Of a stretch of DNA of 39,600 bases, positions 26,008-35,086 are shown in pieces. Positions within the stretch are counted from its first letter, which is position 1. The number at the start of each line of letters is the position of its first letter. Location of the stretch: contig JAJDVJ010000098.1 of NCBI GenBank assembly GCA_022826205.1, positions 1 through 39,600 of the forward strand. The letters are read 5' to 3'. A program made the position numbers and the translations under genes. The notes below the pieces were generated by a model that did no database searches, had not been told where the DNA came from, and was given only the letters and a program-made list of their open reading frames with translations. Source of the DNA: Silicimonas sp. GTDB lineage: Bacteria; Pseudomonadota; Alphaproteobacteria; Rhodobacterales; Rhodobacteraceae.

Positions 26008-26754
26008 TTATTTCGCACCATGAATCCTGGAAACTTGCGACGCGATTTTCGTCACATGTCCCGATGTTGCCTTTTCGGTGTCCTTGGTGAAACGTGAAAC
26101 TGGCGTGGCGACCGCAATTGCGCCTACGGCTTCGCCACGAAAGCCGATGATCGCGGCTGCGATTCCAACCACGTCGCTTTCAAATGTACCCGACGCCTTG
26201 GCATAACCTGTATCCTGCACCGTCTCGATTTGCCTGAGCAACTTGTTGCGGTCCATCTCGGTGTTGCTCGTAAAGCGGAGCAACTTTCCGCTTAGGACTT
26301 CGTCAACCCGCGCATCCGGCGAGGCGGCCAGAAATGCCAGTCCGGACGCTGTTGCATGAAAAGGCAAGGCATCCGCGGGATCGATGTAAACCCTGGTGCC
26401 CTTGATCTTTGTTTCGACGATCCCGGTTGTCATCAACCTGTTGCCAACGAGCATGCTTGAATGTGCCGTTTCGCCGGTGGCTTCCGTAAGGTCGTGCAGC
26501 GCCCGCGTCACCTCGCCAGCCACTGGATGAGTAAGATCGCGGAGCATCGATAGCCGCGTCAGGGACGGCCCGAGATAGTAGGATTTGTCCTTCAGTGACT
26601 GTTCCAGGATGCCATGCCGAGTCAGGTCAGATACGTAGCGTTGTATGTTCGACTTATCCCAACCGAGCTGCCGGGCAATTTCCGACAGGCCCAAATTAGG
26701 TGTGCTCTCGGAAAATAAATTCAGCACACTCAATGCTTTATCCACAGTGCTCAT
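26008..26754 (-). CDS. IclR-family transcriptional regulator
   Basis: This 248-residue regulator has an N-terminal winged helix (about 1-65: VDKALSVLNLFSE, then SEIARQLGWDKSNIQRYVSDL as recognition helices) and a C-terminal IclR effector domain (about 75-245, with PFHATASGLAFLA and the GIAAAIIGFRGEAVGAIAVATP strands). It is divergent from tctC, so it most likely controls the downstream importer and catabolic cluster in response to the transported compound or a metabolite. The ATG at 26754 gives the typical MSTVDKALSVL start with AGGAAT upstream; the longer frame upstream lies in the intergenic region. Confidence 0.9.
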   Translation of the reverse strand: MSTVDKALSVLNLFSESTPNLGLSEIARQLGWDKSNIQRYVSDLTRHGILEQSLKDKSYYLGPSLTRLSMLRDLTHPVAGEVTRALHDLTEATGETAHSSMLVGNRLMTTGIVETKIKGTRVYIDPADALPFHATASGLAFLAASPDARVDEVLSGKLLRFTSNTEMDRNKLLRQIETVQDTGYAKASGTFESDVVGIAAAIIGFRGEAVGAIAVATPVSRFTKDTEKATSGHVTKIASQVSRIHGAK

Positions 26755-26858
26755 ATTTTTATTCCTGGACAGGACGCGAAATTGTTGACTCGCGGACACA
26801 TAAAATAGATCATTATCGCACCAGCGTGTCAAATATCGATCAACTCAGGGAGGAAATG
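26755..26858. promoter_or_regulatory. Divergent promoter/operator region, iclR-type gene and tctC
   Basis: This 104-bp AT-rich gap holds TTGACT at 26785-26790, a good -35 for tctC, although no consensus -10 stands at 16-18 bases (TAAAAT is only 10 bases away and GATCAT is poor). An activator-dependent promoter would fit. The preceding nine bases TTGTTGACT (26782-26790) also occur in the dctP promoter at 9732-9740. The IclR operator could not be pinned down. Confidence 0.4.
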
Positions 26859-27794
26859 ATGAAACACACGATTGCGTCCATTGCTGCTGCGGTGGCTGTC
26901 TTGAGCGGCGGAGCAGCCCTCGCGGAATACCCGGAGAAGCCCGTGAGCTTCATCGTGCCTTGGCCGCCGGGTGACTTGGAAGACGTTCTAACCCGCATGA
27001 TCGCCGAGGATTTCCAGGAGGAGTACGGCGTGGCGGCCGCGGTCGTGAACAAGCCCGGTGGCGGCGGTGGACCTTTCCCCGGCGCGATCGAGGTGGCGAC
27101 CGCGCCTGCAGATGGCTACACGATCGGATCCTTCGTGATCGGTGTGCCGTTACTTGGCCACGAAATCGGCATTCCCGAACTCACACCGGAAAAATTCGAT
27201 CCGCTTGGCATCTTCGTGACCTACCCGTTCGTTATCGTCGCAGGTGGCAATGCCCCATATGACACAATCGAGGAAATGGCAGAACACGCAAAATCCAACG
27301 AGTTGGCGCTTGGACATTTTGGTGCGAACCTGATTCCGACCCAGGTCACCATGGCTTACGCCAAAGCTGCAGGGTTCGAGTGGGGCGCCGAGGCCGCCTA
27401 CCCAATGCTCGATTGCAACACACTGGCTTCGGGTGACGCCGATGTCATCAATACGACGCTGCAACTGGTGCTGCCGTGCTTGGACAACATCAAGGTTCTG
27501 GCGTCGGTGACCGGGGACCGAATTCCGATCACCCCGGATGCGCCAACCATGGGTGAACTTGTTCCGGATTTGAACATCTCCCTGTGGAACGGTCTGTTTG
27601 TGCACAAGGACACGCCGCAAGACGTGCGTGACAAGATAATCGCGGTTGCCGAGAAGACGGTGATGAGCGAGCGCGCCCAAAAGCTGGCAAGCGAAACTGG
27701 TGCCGGTGTGTACTGGGTGGGCGCAGCGGCGGCGGCCGAGCAAATTCAGACGGACATGCAGACGACGGCCAAGATCAAGTCAATGCTGGAATAA
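26859..27794 (+). CDS. tctC: Tripartite tricarboxylate transporter substrate-binding protein (TctC/Bug family)
   Basis: This 311-residue periplasmic binding protein has a Sec signal peptide (MKHTIASIAAAVAVLSGG, cleavage near ALA-22) and the Bug fold. The usual first ligand loop PPGGxxD is PPGDLED here (residues about 34-40), and the second loop is NKPGGGGGPFPGA. The acidic change in the first loop suggests a ligand other than simple tri- or dicarboxylates, possibly one with a positively charged amine; that is inference. GGGAGG lies 5 bases before the ATG at 26859; the ATG at 26856 is too close to it. It is first of the TctCBA genes and divergent from the IclR-type regulator. Confidence 0.92.
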   Translation: MKHTIASIAAAVAVLSGGAALAEYPEKPVSFIVPWPPGDLEDVLTRMIAEDFQEEYGVAAAVVNKPGGGGGPFPGAIEVATAPADGYTIGSFVIGVPLLGHEIGIPELTPEKFDPLGIFVTYPFVIVAGGNAPYDTIEEMAEHAKSNELALGHFGANLIPTQVTMAYAKAAGFEWGAEAAYPMLDCNTLASGDADVINTTLQLVLPCLDNIKVLASVTGDRIPITPDAPTMGELVPDLNISLWNGLFVHKDTPQDVRDKIIAVAEKTVMSERAQKLASETGAGVYWVGAAAAAEQIQTDMQTTAKIKSMLE

Positions 27795-27874
27795 CAGTTG
27801 GCTGATCCAATGGGGCTGGCGCGGTCATGTGCCAGCCCTTCAAAGGCACCTTAGCCGGTTCTCTGGATGCGCAC

Positions 27875-28396
27875 ATGACCCAGCAACACGAAGAGTCCAC
27901 CCATCGTCCGGGCGTTCTGATCTTCATTGCTTTGTTCGTGCTGTTTTCCATCTTTCTTCTCTCCCAGCTGGCTGCTGAGACGCGATTTGTCCCCAACGGA
28001 AAACTGGTGGAACAGCCACGTTTCTGGCCTGCCATCGGGGTACTCTTGATGGTGGGATTCGGGCTCGCGCAAATTGCGCTGAGTTGGCGGGTCAAGGCGG
28101 GCTGGGATCCGGGCGAAGTGGCGGTTTGGCTGCGTGCCTTCGAGTACCTGATCTGGTTCATGGCCTATGTCGCAGTTGTACCGGTGCTGGGTTATCTTGC
28201 CACGACCATTGCATTCACGACCGCGCTGGCCTTCAGGCAGGGCTACCGCGGAGTCAGGAGCCTGGGCGCCGCAGCGCTGCTGGGATTGACGATCGTCTTG
28301 GTGTTCAAGACCGGCCTTTCCGTGAAGATCCCAGGAGGCGCAGTCTATGAATACCTGCACGGACCCCTGCGCAACTTCATGATCGTGAATTTCTGA
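27875..28396 (+). CDS. tctB: Tripartite tricarboxylate transporter small membrane subunit (TctB)
   Basis: This inner-membrane subunit of 173 residues has four predicted helices: GVLIFIALFVLFSIFLLS (about 13-30), the ARFWPAIGVLLMV-like region (QPRFWPAIGVLLMVGFGL, about 47-64), and two near AYVAVVPVLGYLATT and GAAALLGLTIVLVF. Short hydrophobic size, position between tctC and tctA, and the PGG near the end fit TctB. The ATG at 27875 was preferred; an in-frame ATG at 27827 would add 16 residues (MCQPFKGTLAG...). Neither has a good ribosome-binding site. tctA starts 2 bp after its stop. Confidence 0.85.
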   Translation: MTQQHEESTHRPGVLIFIALFVLFSIFLLSQLAAETRFVPNGKLVEQPRFWPAIGVLLMVGFGLAQIALSWRVKAGWDPGEVAVWLRAFEYLIWFMAYVAVVPVLGYLATTIAFTTALAFRQGYRGVRSLGAAALLGLTIVLVFKTGLSVKIPGGAVYEYLHGPLRNFMIVNF

Positions 28397-28398
28397 CC

Positions 28399-29889
28399 AT
28401 GGAACTGCTCGGCTCCGCAATTCTGATCCTTGCACGTTGGGACGTTGTCGCGGCTTTGCTGGTTGGTTCAGTCGGTGGCGTGATCATCGGCGCCATTCCC
28501 GGTGTCGGGGCGGCGGTGGCCATTGCCATTCTCTTGCCGGCCACCTTTTCGCTGGACCCTATAGTGGGACTGTCCGCGTTGCTCGGAATTTACGGATCGT
28601 CCATGTATGGCGGTGCCATTCCGGCCATTCTCATCAACACGCCCGGAACTGCCGTCAACGCTCTCACCACATACGAGGGCACGCCAATGACCGAACGTGG
28701 AGAGGCTCGGCGCGCGCTATCACTGGCCTATTCCGCTTCCTTTTACGGCGCTGTTTTCTCGATAGTTTGTCTCATCCTCTTGTCCCCGGTCCTGGCGTGG
28801 ATCGCACCCATGTTCGGAAGCCGGGAGATTTTCTTGGCGGCCTTGTTGGGGGTCATCCTCGTCGTCCTGGCACATCGAGGTCAAATTCTGCTTGCAGGCA
28901 TGATGGCAGGATTCGGCATCTGGCTGAACACGATCGGGCTCGAGACGCTTCAATACTCGCAGCGATACACCTTTGGGCAAACGTGGCTGTCGGGCGGCGT
29001 GGACCTCATCGTTGTTGTTCTGGGCCTTTTTGCCATCAGCCAGGCATTTGTCCTGCTCGTCGAGTCCGACAAGCGCGCCCATGCCGAGCCGATCACCGGA
29101 GGGCTTCTGTCAGGGTTCAAGGAACTGGCGGTCTACAAGCGTGTTGCCGCAGCTTCCGGCAGCTTTGGCGTCATGATGGGCATGATTCCGGGTGTGGGCG
29201 AGTTCACTGCCCAGTTCCTCAGCTACACCTACGCGCAGAAGACCTCAAAAACCCCAGAGGCCTTCGGCAAGGGGTCGCCGGAAGGATTGATTGCCTCGGA
29301 GACGGCCAACAATGCAGTGCCGGCAGCGGCGATGATCCCACTGCTTGCGCTTGGCATTCCGGGCGAGGCGCTCACGGCGATGATGCTGGCAGTGTTCTAC
29401 GTCCACAATGTCATTCCCGGACCAGGCCTGTTCCAGAACCAGCTGGACTTCGTCGTCGCAATCTACCTGGCGCTGCTTGTCCTGAATGTTCTGGTCCTGG
29501 TGTTCTTGCTGTTTTCGACGAACATCCTGCTGAAGGTCATCGAAATCCCAACCCGTTTCATCGGAATGGCCGTTCTGACGCTATCGTTTGTCGGGGTGTA
29601 TTCGCTGAGAAATTCCGCCATCGACTGCGCAATGGCGGCCGGGTTTGGAATCTTCGGGTTCATCATGAAACGGTTCAGCCTGCCGATCGTGCCGATCATT
29701 CTCGGCATGGTGCTCGGCGGCATCATGGAAAACAAGCTTCGCACGTCCATGATGCGGGTAAAGACGCCGTTCGATTTCGTCGATCGCCCGATCGCGTTCT
29801 TGCTGTTCCTGATCATCATCATTGTTCTGGCAAGCCATGCCTTCGGCCTTTGGCGCGGTTTCAGGTCATCGCGGGAAAGCAACCGATGA
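28399..29889 (+). CDS. tctA: Tripartite tricarboxylate transporter large membrane subunit (TctA)
   Basis: This 496-residue permease of about 12 helices is the transport channel of the TTT system. Both family half-repeats are visible: GAIPGVGAAVAIAILLP (31-47) with YGSSMYGGAIPAILINTPG (65-83), and the second copy GMIPGVGEFTAQFLSY with PAAAMIPLLALGIPGEALTAM (about 308-328). The length is normal. It begins 2 bp after tctB and is followed after 93 bp by the aminotransferase gene on the same strand. Confidence 0.95.
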   Translation: MELLGSAILILARWDVVAALLVGSVGGVIIGAIPGVGAAVAIAILLPATFSLDPIVGLSALLGIYGSSMYGGAIPAILINTPGTAVNALTTYEGTPMTERGEARRALSLAYSASFYGAVFSIVCLILLSPVLAWIAPMFGSREIFLAALLGVILVVLAHRGQILLAGMMAGFGIWLNTIGLETLQYSQRYTFGQTWLSGGVDLIVVVLGLFAISQAFVLLVESDKRAHAEPITGGLLSGFKELAVYKRVAAASGSFGVMMGMIPGVGEFTAQFLSYTYAQKTSKTPEAFGKGSPEGLIASETANNAVPAAAMIPLLALGIPGEALTAMMLAVFYVHNVIPGPGLFQNQLDFVVAIYLALLVLNVLVLVFLLFSTNILLKVIEIPTRFIGMAVLTLSFVGVYSLRNSAIDCAMAAGFGIFGFIMKRFSLPIVPIILGMVLGGIMENKLRTSMMRVKTPFDFVDRPIAFLLFLIIIIVLASHAFGLWRGFRSSRESNR

Positions 29890-29982
29890 CAGCGTTCTCG
29901 GGCAGATCCCAATCCGAAACACAGTCAGTCGGAATTCCTGAATCGAACGTGCCAGGAACAAGGGGCGAAGGGAGGAGGTCTC

Positions 29983-31335
29983 GTGAAAGACAGTAACTTC
30001 CTGAAGGAAAACAACGCCAAGCACCTGTGGCATCCAATGGCGCATCCCGCGGACATGCGTGCCAATGCGCCACAGATCCTGACCAAGGGATCGGGCGTGC
30101 GGATCACCGATCTCGACGGGCACGAGATCATTGATGCCGTCGGTGGACTCTGGAATGTGAACCTTGGCTATTCCTGCGATGCCATCAAGGATGCCATGTA
30201 TGCGCAACTCAACGCGCTGCCCTACTACTCGATATTCCGCGGCACGACCAATGACGTTTCGATCGAACTCAGCTGGATGCTTCGCGAGTTTTTCGATCCG
30301 GATGGCCTGACCCGGGCGTTCTATACTTCCGGCGGGTCCGATGGTGTCGAGATTGCGCTGCGCCTGGCGCGCCAATATCACAAGTTGTGCGGGGAAGAGG
30401 GGCGAATCAAGTACTTCAGCCTGAAGAAAGGCTATCACGGCACGCACACTGGCGGAGCCTCGGTGAACGGCAATTCGCCCTTCCGGACGCAGTACGAACC
30501 ACTGCTGGCCGGATGCCATCAGATGCCGTGCCCGTGGACCTATCGCAATCCCTTTAACGAAAGCGATCCCGAGAAGCTTGCCCAGCTTTGCCTGCAGGCA
30601 ATCGAGGACGAAATCGCCTTCCAGGACCCGACGACTATCGCGGCATTCATCATGGAGCCCATCCTTGGCGCTGGCGGCGTGATCGTTCCGCATGCCAGTT
30701 TCATGCCCGGCGTGCGCGAGATCTGCCACAGGAACGGAATACTGCTGATCGCGGATGAGGTGATCACAGGCTACGGGCGCACCGGAAGCTGGTCGGGCTC
30801 GCGCCACTGGGGCGTCAAGCCGGATTTCGCGGTGACGGCCAAGGCGATTACCAACGGGTACTTTCCTTTCGGAGCGGTCATGGTGAGTGAACATGTGGCC
30901 GATGCGTTCGAAAGCGACGAAACGGGCCGCGCCTACATTGCGTCGGGGTACACCTGTTCAGGTCATCCCGTAGGTGCAGCGGCTGCGATCGCGACGCTCA
31001 AGGAGACCGTCAAGCTTAACGTCAAGGACAACGCCGCGGCGCGAGGCACGCAGCTTTTCAAGGGGCTCAAGGCGCTCAAGGCAAAGCACAGCATCGTCGG
31101 AGACCTGCGTGGGGGCGAAGGTCTCATGACCGCGTTGGAACTGGTTGAGGATCGCGAAACCAAGACGCCGATAGATCCGAAAGCGGCCAAGCGTGTTCAT
31201 GACGCGACCTACGAAGACGGCGTCATAGTCCGCGTTTCCGGACCCAACATCCTTTTGTCACCGCCGCTCGTCATTTCGGAAAGCGAGATCGAAGCGATCA
31301 TTTCGGCGCTCGATACCGGCCTTGGCGCGGCCTGA
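29983..31335 (+). CDS. Class III PLP-dependent aminotransferase (omega-amino acid/taurine:pyruvate type)
   Basis: This 450-residue fold-type I enzyme moves an amino group from a substrate amine to pyruvate or 2-oxoglutarate. Seen: TSGGSDGVEIALRLAR (115-130) binding the PLP phosphate, Asp258 in IADEVITGYGRTG, which pairs with the PLP nitrogen, and the Schiff-base Lys287 in VTAKAITNGYFPFGAV. These patterns are closest to omega-amino-acid:pyruvate and taurine:pyruvate aminotransferases. A strong GGAGGAGG ribosome-binding site precedes the GTG start at 29983. Its position after the TTT importer suggests that the imported compound, or its demethylated product, carries a terminal amine. Confidence 0.92.
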   Translation: MKDSNFLKENNAKHLWHPMAHPADMRANAPQILTKGSGVRITDLDGHEIIDAVGGLWNVNLGYSCDAIKDAMYAQLNALPYYSIFRGTTNDVSIELSWMLREFFDPDGLTRAFYTSGGSDGVEIALRLARQYHKLCGEEGRIKYFSLKKGYHGTHTGGASVNGNSPFRTQYEPLLAGCHQMPCPWTYRNPFNESDPEKLAQLCLQAIEDEIAFQDPTTIAAFIMEPILGAGGVIVPHASFMPGVREICHRNGILLIADEVITGYGRTGSWSGSRHWGVKPDFAVTAKAITNGYFPFGAVMVSEHVADAFESDETGRAYIASGYTCSGHPVGAAAAIATLKETVKLNVKDNAAARGTQLFKGLKALKAKHSIVGDLRGGEGLMTALELVEDRETKTPIDPKAAKRVHDATYEDGVIVRVSGPNILLSPPLVISESEIEAIISALDTGLGAA

Positions 31336-31356
31336 CGCCGGGGAAGCAGGGTCATC

Positions 31357-33822
31357 ATGGCAGCGGACCTCCCACCCCGAGCGCCAGTTGTCATCATCGG
31401 CGGTGGCGTCATTGGCGTCTCCACGCTTTACCATCTGGCCCATCGTGGCGTACCCGCCGTGCTGGTCGAACGCCGCAAGATTGCAAGTGGCACGACTTGG
31501 CACGCCGCCGGGATTGTTGGCCAGCTTCGCGACAGCGCGGCCCAGACTGAACTGGGAAAGTACACGGCCAGACTATTCCGGGACCTTGAGGTCGAGACGG
31601 GTCAGGCGACGGGCTACAAGCAGAACGGGACGATCAACCTTGCACTGAGCGATGTGCGTCACGAGCAATTGTTGCGCAGCAATGACCATGCGAACCGTGT
31701 CGGGATCCCTTCCAGAATGATGCCCATGGAGGAATTGTCGGAGCATTGGCCCGGTCTCGTCACGGAAGACGTGATTTCCGCCTTTCACGTGCCTTCAAAC
31801 GGGCAGGTCAATCCGCTGGATGTGACTGTTGCGATGCAAAAGGGTGCCAAGGCGCAGGGCGCGGAAGTGCTTGAGGCTACGAAAGCCGAGCGTCTGGAAA
31901 TCCGTGATGGAAGGGTCGTCGGTGTTGTCACAGATCGCGGTGCCATCGCAGCGGAAAAGGTCCTGATTGCGGGCGGGATGTGGAGCCATCTGTTTGCCAA
32001 GTCGCATGGCATCACGGTTCCGCTTCATGCTTGCGAACACTTCTACATCGTGACGGAACCCGTCGAAGGCCTGCCTTCGACCCAACCGATCCTCAACATC
32101 AGCGAAGAGCGAACGTACTGGAAGGAAGATGCCGGCAAATTGCTGATCGGGGCGTTCGAGGCGCAGGGCAAGACGTGGGCCAAAGATCAACCGATCCCTG
32201 AGGACTTCGAGTTCGACGAGCTTCCATTCGACATGGAGCATCTGGAGCCCGAACTGGAACGGATGTTCGCCCGGATGCCGTCACTGGGCTCCATGGGCAT
32301 TCAAACATTCTTTTGCGGACCAGAGAGCTTTACACCGGACGGCCGCCCGTACCTGGGACCGATCCCTGAAGTGCAGGGCGTCTTTGTCGCGACGGGCATG
32401 AATTCCAACGGTATCCTAAATTCCGGCGGCGTCGGGTTGACCATGGCGGAGTGGTTGATTGATGGCAGTCCTTCGCGATCAATGGGGCCGCTCCTGGCGA
32501 CACGCGCGCATCCCTTTCAAGCCAACACCTGTTACAATCAGGACCGGGCCGCGGAATCCGTGGGCTTTCACTACGGACTGCACTGGTCCGGACATCAAGT
32601 CCGCTCCGCCCGGGGCGTCCGCCGCGTGCCGTTGCACGACAGGCTTGCGGCAGTTGGGGCGTGCTTCGCCGAGCGGATCGGGTGGGAAGTCCCGATGTAC
32701 TTCGACACCGAGGGTGGAGGCTGGGTCGATGCACCGTCCCTTCGTTGGAAGCCCTGGTCGCATTTCGTTCATCAGGAATGCATCGCGGCGCGGGATGCGG
32801 CTGTTTTGGTCGATCAGTCCATGTATGCGAAGATCGTGGTGCAGGGCCCTGACGCGCGGCACGTTCTTGATCGGGTCTGCGGTGCCCGGATGGATGTTGA
32901 ACCCGGGGCTTCGGTGTATACGCAGTTTCTGAACCAAAGGGGCGGGATCGAGGCAGACGTCACCGTCACCCGCCTGAGCAAGGACAGGTTCATGATCGTC
33001 ACTGGCCATCCAAGCCAAATACGCGATCAGCAGTTCATCCGTTGGCATGCCGACGCAGACATGCGCTTCGAGGTCTTTGACGCAACTTCAGCACATTGCC
33101 TGCTTGCGATTCATGGCCCAAAGTCCCGCGAGATCCTGCAAAGTCTCAGCCTTGACGACTTCTCGAGTGAAGCGATTCCGTTTGGAGCCGCACGTGAGGT
33201 TGATCTGGCCTATACCCGGGCTTGGGTGATCCGACGGTCCTTCCTGGGCGAACTTGGCTACGAGATGCTGTTCCCTACTGAGTTTGCAGCAGGGCTCTAC
33301 GAGGCCATTTGCGAAGCCAGTCATCCGCATGGTCTCCGGCACATGGGGATGTTTGCACTCAATGCCTGCCGGATCGAAAAGGGCTTTCGCCATTTCGGAC
33401 ATGACATCGGCGAAGACGATACACCGTACGAGACCGGCCTTGGCTTTGCTGTTGATCTTTCGAAGGACGAATTCATTGGCAGGGCGCGTCTGGCTGCACA
33501 GAAGGAAGCGGAAGCACCGGCAACCAAGTGGCGGACCGTCTGCATCAAGGTTCCCGGCCTGACCGCCGAGGAAGGTCCATATCTCATCCACGATGAACCC
33601 GTCTGGAGAGGCGGCGAGATCGTTGGTTTCGTAACGTCCGGCGATTGGGGCTTCCGGATCGAAGCCATGGTCGGCTTGGCGAGTCTGCATTGCGGCGACG
33701 GGGTCAGCAAAGACTGGATCGATGCAGGAGGCTTCGAAGTCCAGATTGCGGGGGAGATGTATCCGCTGAAGGTTCAGTTGGCGCCGTTCTATGATCCAAG
33801 GGGCGAGATCATGCGGGGCTAG
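31357..33822 (+). CDS. Dimethylglycine/sarcosine dehydrogenase-like FAD oxidoreductase with GcvT (folate) domain
   Basis: This 821-residue flavoprotein oxidatively demethylates N-methylated amino acids and passes the one-carbon unit to tetrahydrofolate. Domains: FAD/DAO domain (about 10-370; VVIIGGGVIG at 11-20), a linker FAO-type domain (about 375-430), GcvT folate-binding domain (about 435-700; NQRGGIEADVTVTRLS) and the GcvT C-terminal barrel (about 725-815). His49 in SGTTWHAAG is at the place where FAD is covalently attached in dimethylglycine dehydrogenase. Start 22 bp after the aminotransferase stop. Dimethylglycine, sarcosine or an unknown N-methyl compound are possible substrates; the importer and TMADH-like neighbour favour a methylated amine. 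Confidence 0.9.
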   Translation: MAADLPPRAPVVIIGGGVIGVSTLYHLAHRGVPAVLVERRKIASGTTWHAAGIVGQLRDSAAQTELGKYTARLFRDLEVETGQATGYKQNGTINLALSDVRHEQLLRSNDHANRVGIPSRMMPMEELSEHWPGLVTEDVISAFHVPSNGQVNPLDVTVAMQKGAKAQGAEVLEATKAERLEIRDGRVVGVVTDRGAIAAEKVLIAGGMWSHLFAKSHGITVPLHACEHFYIVTEPVEGLPSTQPILNISEERTYWKEDAGKLLIGAFEAQGKTWAKDQPIPEDFEFDELPFDMEHLEPELERMFARMPSLGSMGIQTFFCGPESFTPDGRPYLGPIPEVQGVFVATGMNSNGILNSGGVGLTMAEWLIDGSPSRSMGPLLATRAHPFQANTCYNQDRAAESVGFHYGLHWSGHQVRSARGVRRVPLHDRLAAVGACFAERIGWEVPMYFDTEGGGWVDAPSLRWKPWSHFVHQECIAARDAAVLVDQSMYAKIVVQGPDARHVLDRVCGARMDVEPGASVYTQFLNQRGGIEADVTVTRLSKDRFMIVTGHPSQIRDQQFIRWHADADMRFEVFDATSAHCLLAIHGPKSREILQSLSLDDFSSEAIPFGAAREVDLAYTRAWVIRRSFLGELGYEMLFPTEFAAGLYEAICEASHPHGLRHMGMFALNACRIEKGFRHFGHDIGEDDTPYETGLGFAVDLSKDEFIGRARLAAQKEAEAPATKWRTVCIKVPGLTAEEGPYLIHDEPVWRGGEIVGFVTSGDWGFRIEAMVGLASLHCGDGVSKDWIDAGGFEVQIAGEMYPLKVQLAPFYDPRGEIMRG

Positions 33823-33843
33823 ACCAGCAATTGGGAGGACAAG

Positions 33844-35082
33844 ATGAGTGACGCAAGGACAATTCTGGTGATCGGCACCTACGACACGAAGGATGCCGAA
33901 CTGAACTTCGTGTGCGATCGCATCCGAGAGCTTGGCGGCAACGTGATCTCGATGGACGTGAGCGTTCTGGGTGATCCTGACGCTCCAACTGACATTTCAA
34001 AGCACCAGGTGGCCGGGGCCGCGGGCAAGACAATTCAGGATGCAATCGACAGCGGCGACGAGAACCACGCCATGCAGATCATGGCCGAAGGGGCCGCGAA
34101 GCTGACCGCGAATCTTCATGCGAGTGGCAAGATTCACGGCATGCTGGCATTGGGCGGCACGATGGGCACCGATCTTGCCCTCGATTGCGCGCGTGTCTTG
34201 CCGATCGGCGTGCCGAAATACGTGGTCTCGACCGTTGCCTTTTCCGCCCTGATCCCACCCGAGCGGCTTTCGGCGGACATCCAGATGATCCTGTGGGCCG
34301 GCGGCCTTTACGGGCTGAACGACATTTGCATGGCAACACTCAGCCAGGCGGCAGGGGCGGTCTGGGGCGCCGCGCAGGCCGTGGTGGCGCCCGACCCGGA
34401 CCGGCCGGTCATCGGCATGGTCAGCTTCGGGTCTTCAGCGTTGCAATACATGGTGCACCTGCGCCAACCGTTGATCGACCGTGGGTTTTCGCTGGCAGTG
34501 TTTCACGGCACCGGCATGGGCGGCATGGCGATGGAGAGCCTTGCCGAACAGGGCTATTTCGCATGTGTTCTGGAGCTTGCCGTGGCCGAGATCGGCAACT
34601 TGATGGTCGGTTCCATCGTCAATGCCGGCGCTCACCGGATGACCGCGGCAGGGCGTCGTGGCACGCCGATCATAGCCGCTCCAGGATTCGGCGACATGAT
34701 CGACTTTGCCGCCTGGCAACCAGTGCCCGAGCGCTTTCGCGACCGCCAGTTCCACGCCCACAATCGGCTGATCGCCTCGTCTGCCCTCACCGCTGAGGAA
34801 CGCTGCGACCTGGCCAGGGAGGTTGCGGTGCGGCTCAAGAAGTCGAAAGGTCCAGTCCAGTTTGTACTGCCGACCCATGGCATCCACGCCTGGGACACCG
34901 AAGGCATGCCTGCCCACGATCCCGAGGCGCTGGCAACGATGGTCGAGGCGTACAAGACTGAGATGACCGCGCCTGTCGAGCTGACGGTAATGGATTGCCA
35001 CATCAACGATCTGGCGTTTTCGGAGAAGGTCGTGGAGATCATCGACGGCTGGGTCGCTGACGGCACCATCAGGATGGAATGA
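33844..35082 (+). CDS. Tm-1-like ATP-binding protein (UPF0261 family)
   Basis: This 412-residue protein belongs to the Tm-1-like/UPF0261 family. The N-terminal part opens with ILVIGTYDTKDAEL (7-20), the family hallmark; the middle has ALGGTMGTDLAL (101-112) and the second domain begins VIGMVSFGSSALQYM with FHGTGMGGMAMESLAEQG (about 220-237). The plant homologue Tm-1 has this domain joined to a TIM-barrel phosphoenolpyruvate-hydrolase-like domain, and bacteria often encode the two as neighbours. Here that partner is missing from the cluster. The biochemical role is unknown. A GGGAGGAC ribosome-binding site lies before the ATG and the next gene starts 4 bp after the stop, so it is part of the catabolic operon. 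Confidence 0.85.
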   Translation: MSDARTILVIGTYDTKDAELNFVCDRIRELGGNVISMDVSVLGDPDAPTDISKHQVAGAAGKTIQDAIDSGDENHAMQIMAEGAAKLTANLHASGKIHGMLALGGTMGTDLALDCARVLPIGVPKYVVSTVAFSALIPPERLSADIQMILWAGGLYGLNDICMATLSQAAGAVWGAAQAVVAPDPDRPVIGMVSFGSSALQYMVHLRQPLIDRGFSLAVFHGTGMGGMAMESLAEQGYFACVLELAVAEIGNLMVGSIVNAGAHRMTAAGRRGTPIIAAPGFGDMIDFAAWQPVPERFRDRQFHAHNRLIASSALTAEERCDLAREVAVRLKKSKGPVQFVLPTHGIHAWDTEGMPAHDPEALATMVEAYKTEMTAPVELTVMDCHINDLAFSEKVVEIIDGWVADGTIRME

Positions 35083-35086
35083 GCCC

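Noticed and set aside
26700-26858. N-terminal extension of tctC by 53 codons into the iclR gene
   Set aside because: The signal peptide begins at 26859 directly after a strong ribosome-binding site, and the extension would bury it.
28437-29996. 519-codon plus-strand frame overlapping tctA
   Set aside because: It is tctA read in a shifted frame; the product is rich in Arg/His/Cys and has none of the helices of tctA.
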